Below, in pieces: positions 6,513 through 6,555 of a stretch of DNA of 6,555 nucleotides; position 1 is the first letter of the stretch, and the number at the start of each line of letters is the position of its first letter. This stretch comes from Bacteroidales bacterium UBA5072 (GTDB lineage Bacteria; Bacteroidota; Bacteroidia; Bacteroidales; UBA10428). The stretch covers positions 14,922-21,476 of the forward strand of contig DIAS01000157.1 in NCBI GenBank assembly GCA_002415855.1, written 5' to 3'. The notes under the pieces are model-generated. The model was given only the letters and a program-made list of their open reading frames with translations. It had not been told where the DNA came from and did no database searches. The position numbers and the translations under genes are program-made.

Positions 6513-6554
6513 TTATTTAACCGCATACGCTTTAGTTGTTAGTTGTTGTGAACC
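6513..6554 (-). CDS. Possible 3' end of a convergent gene (partial, product unknown)
   Basis: Read leftward from the window edge, 6554-6516 is open and encodes 13 residues, GSQQLTTKAYAVK, followed by TAA (6515-6513) and a second in-frame stop, TAG (6512-6510). The leftward terminator stem begins 13 bases after that second stop. The other two leftward frames close within eight codons of the window edge. Support is circumstantial: the position just before a terminator that works best on this strand, and a tandem stop like those of trpE and trpF. Thirteen codons are far too few to name a product, and the stretch could be non-coding. Its DNA contains two tandem copies of TTAGTTG on the + strand, giving the Gln/Thr-rich tail. 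Confidence 0.4.
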   Translation of the reverse strand, partial: GSQQLTTKAYAVK

Positions 6555-6555
6555 A

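Noticed and set aside
6531..6547. Tandem TTAGTTG repeat near the right edge, considered as an operator or attachment site
   Set aside because: Only two short copies plus a partial one, with no matching copy elsewhere in the window and no mobile gene. It may just be coding sequence of the convergent gene.

Overview
The window is one complete, uninterrupted tryptophan biosynthesis operon on the + strand, in the order trpE-trpG-trpD-trpC-trpF-trpB-trpA. It takes chorismate to L-tryptophan. All seven genes are full length, have their recognisable catalytic motifs, and show no frameshift, fusion, insertion sequence, RNA gene or CRISPR. Of the window's 6555 bases, only about 60 upstream and 93 downstream lie outside the operon.

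The organism looks like a member of the Bacteroidota (Bacteroidetes). The starts lack Shine-Dalgarno sequences and sit behind A/T-rich stretches, as is usual in that phylum. Several variants also match what I recall of Bacteroidota Trp enzymes: TrpD KHGNYGVSS and KTFFNMLGP, TrpF DINSRFE, TrpE PIAGTFRRTG, TrpB GIGPMHS. trpB sits next to trpA, whereas Bacteroides as I recall it has trpB at the front of the operon. That points to a Flavobacteriia-, Cytophagia- or deep Bacteroidales-type lineage. The placement is from memory of family sequences, not from a search.

Layout: positions 2-40 hold a strong intrinsic-terminator hairpin ending 20 bases before the trpE start, best read as a transcription attenuator in the trp leader (the rest of the leader lies upstream of the window). 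Next come trpE (61-1467) and trpG (1481-2053), the two anthranilate synthase subunits; trpD (2056-3051); trpC (3048-3842), overlapping trpD by 4 bases; trpF (3835-4461), overlapping trpC by 8; then trpB (4475-5668) and trpA (5689-6462), the tryptophan synthase subunits, after short gaps of 13 and 20 bases. Just behind trpA is a 10-bp hairpin whose U-tract is much better on the - strand than on the + strand. Beyond it a short - strand open frame with tandem stops may be the 3' end of a convergent gene.

How the genes work together: TrpG supplies ammonia from glutamine to TrpE to make anthranilate. TrpD adds phosphoribosyl, TrpF isomerises, TrpC closes the indole ring, TrpA releases indole, and TrpB joins it to serine. 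Control probably acts at two levels: attenuation at the 5' hairpin (inferred) and tryptophan feedback on TrpE (its allosteric-site motifs are present). I found no undescribed system here; the points worth a second look are the leader hairpin and the convergent 3' end.
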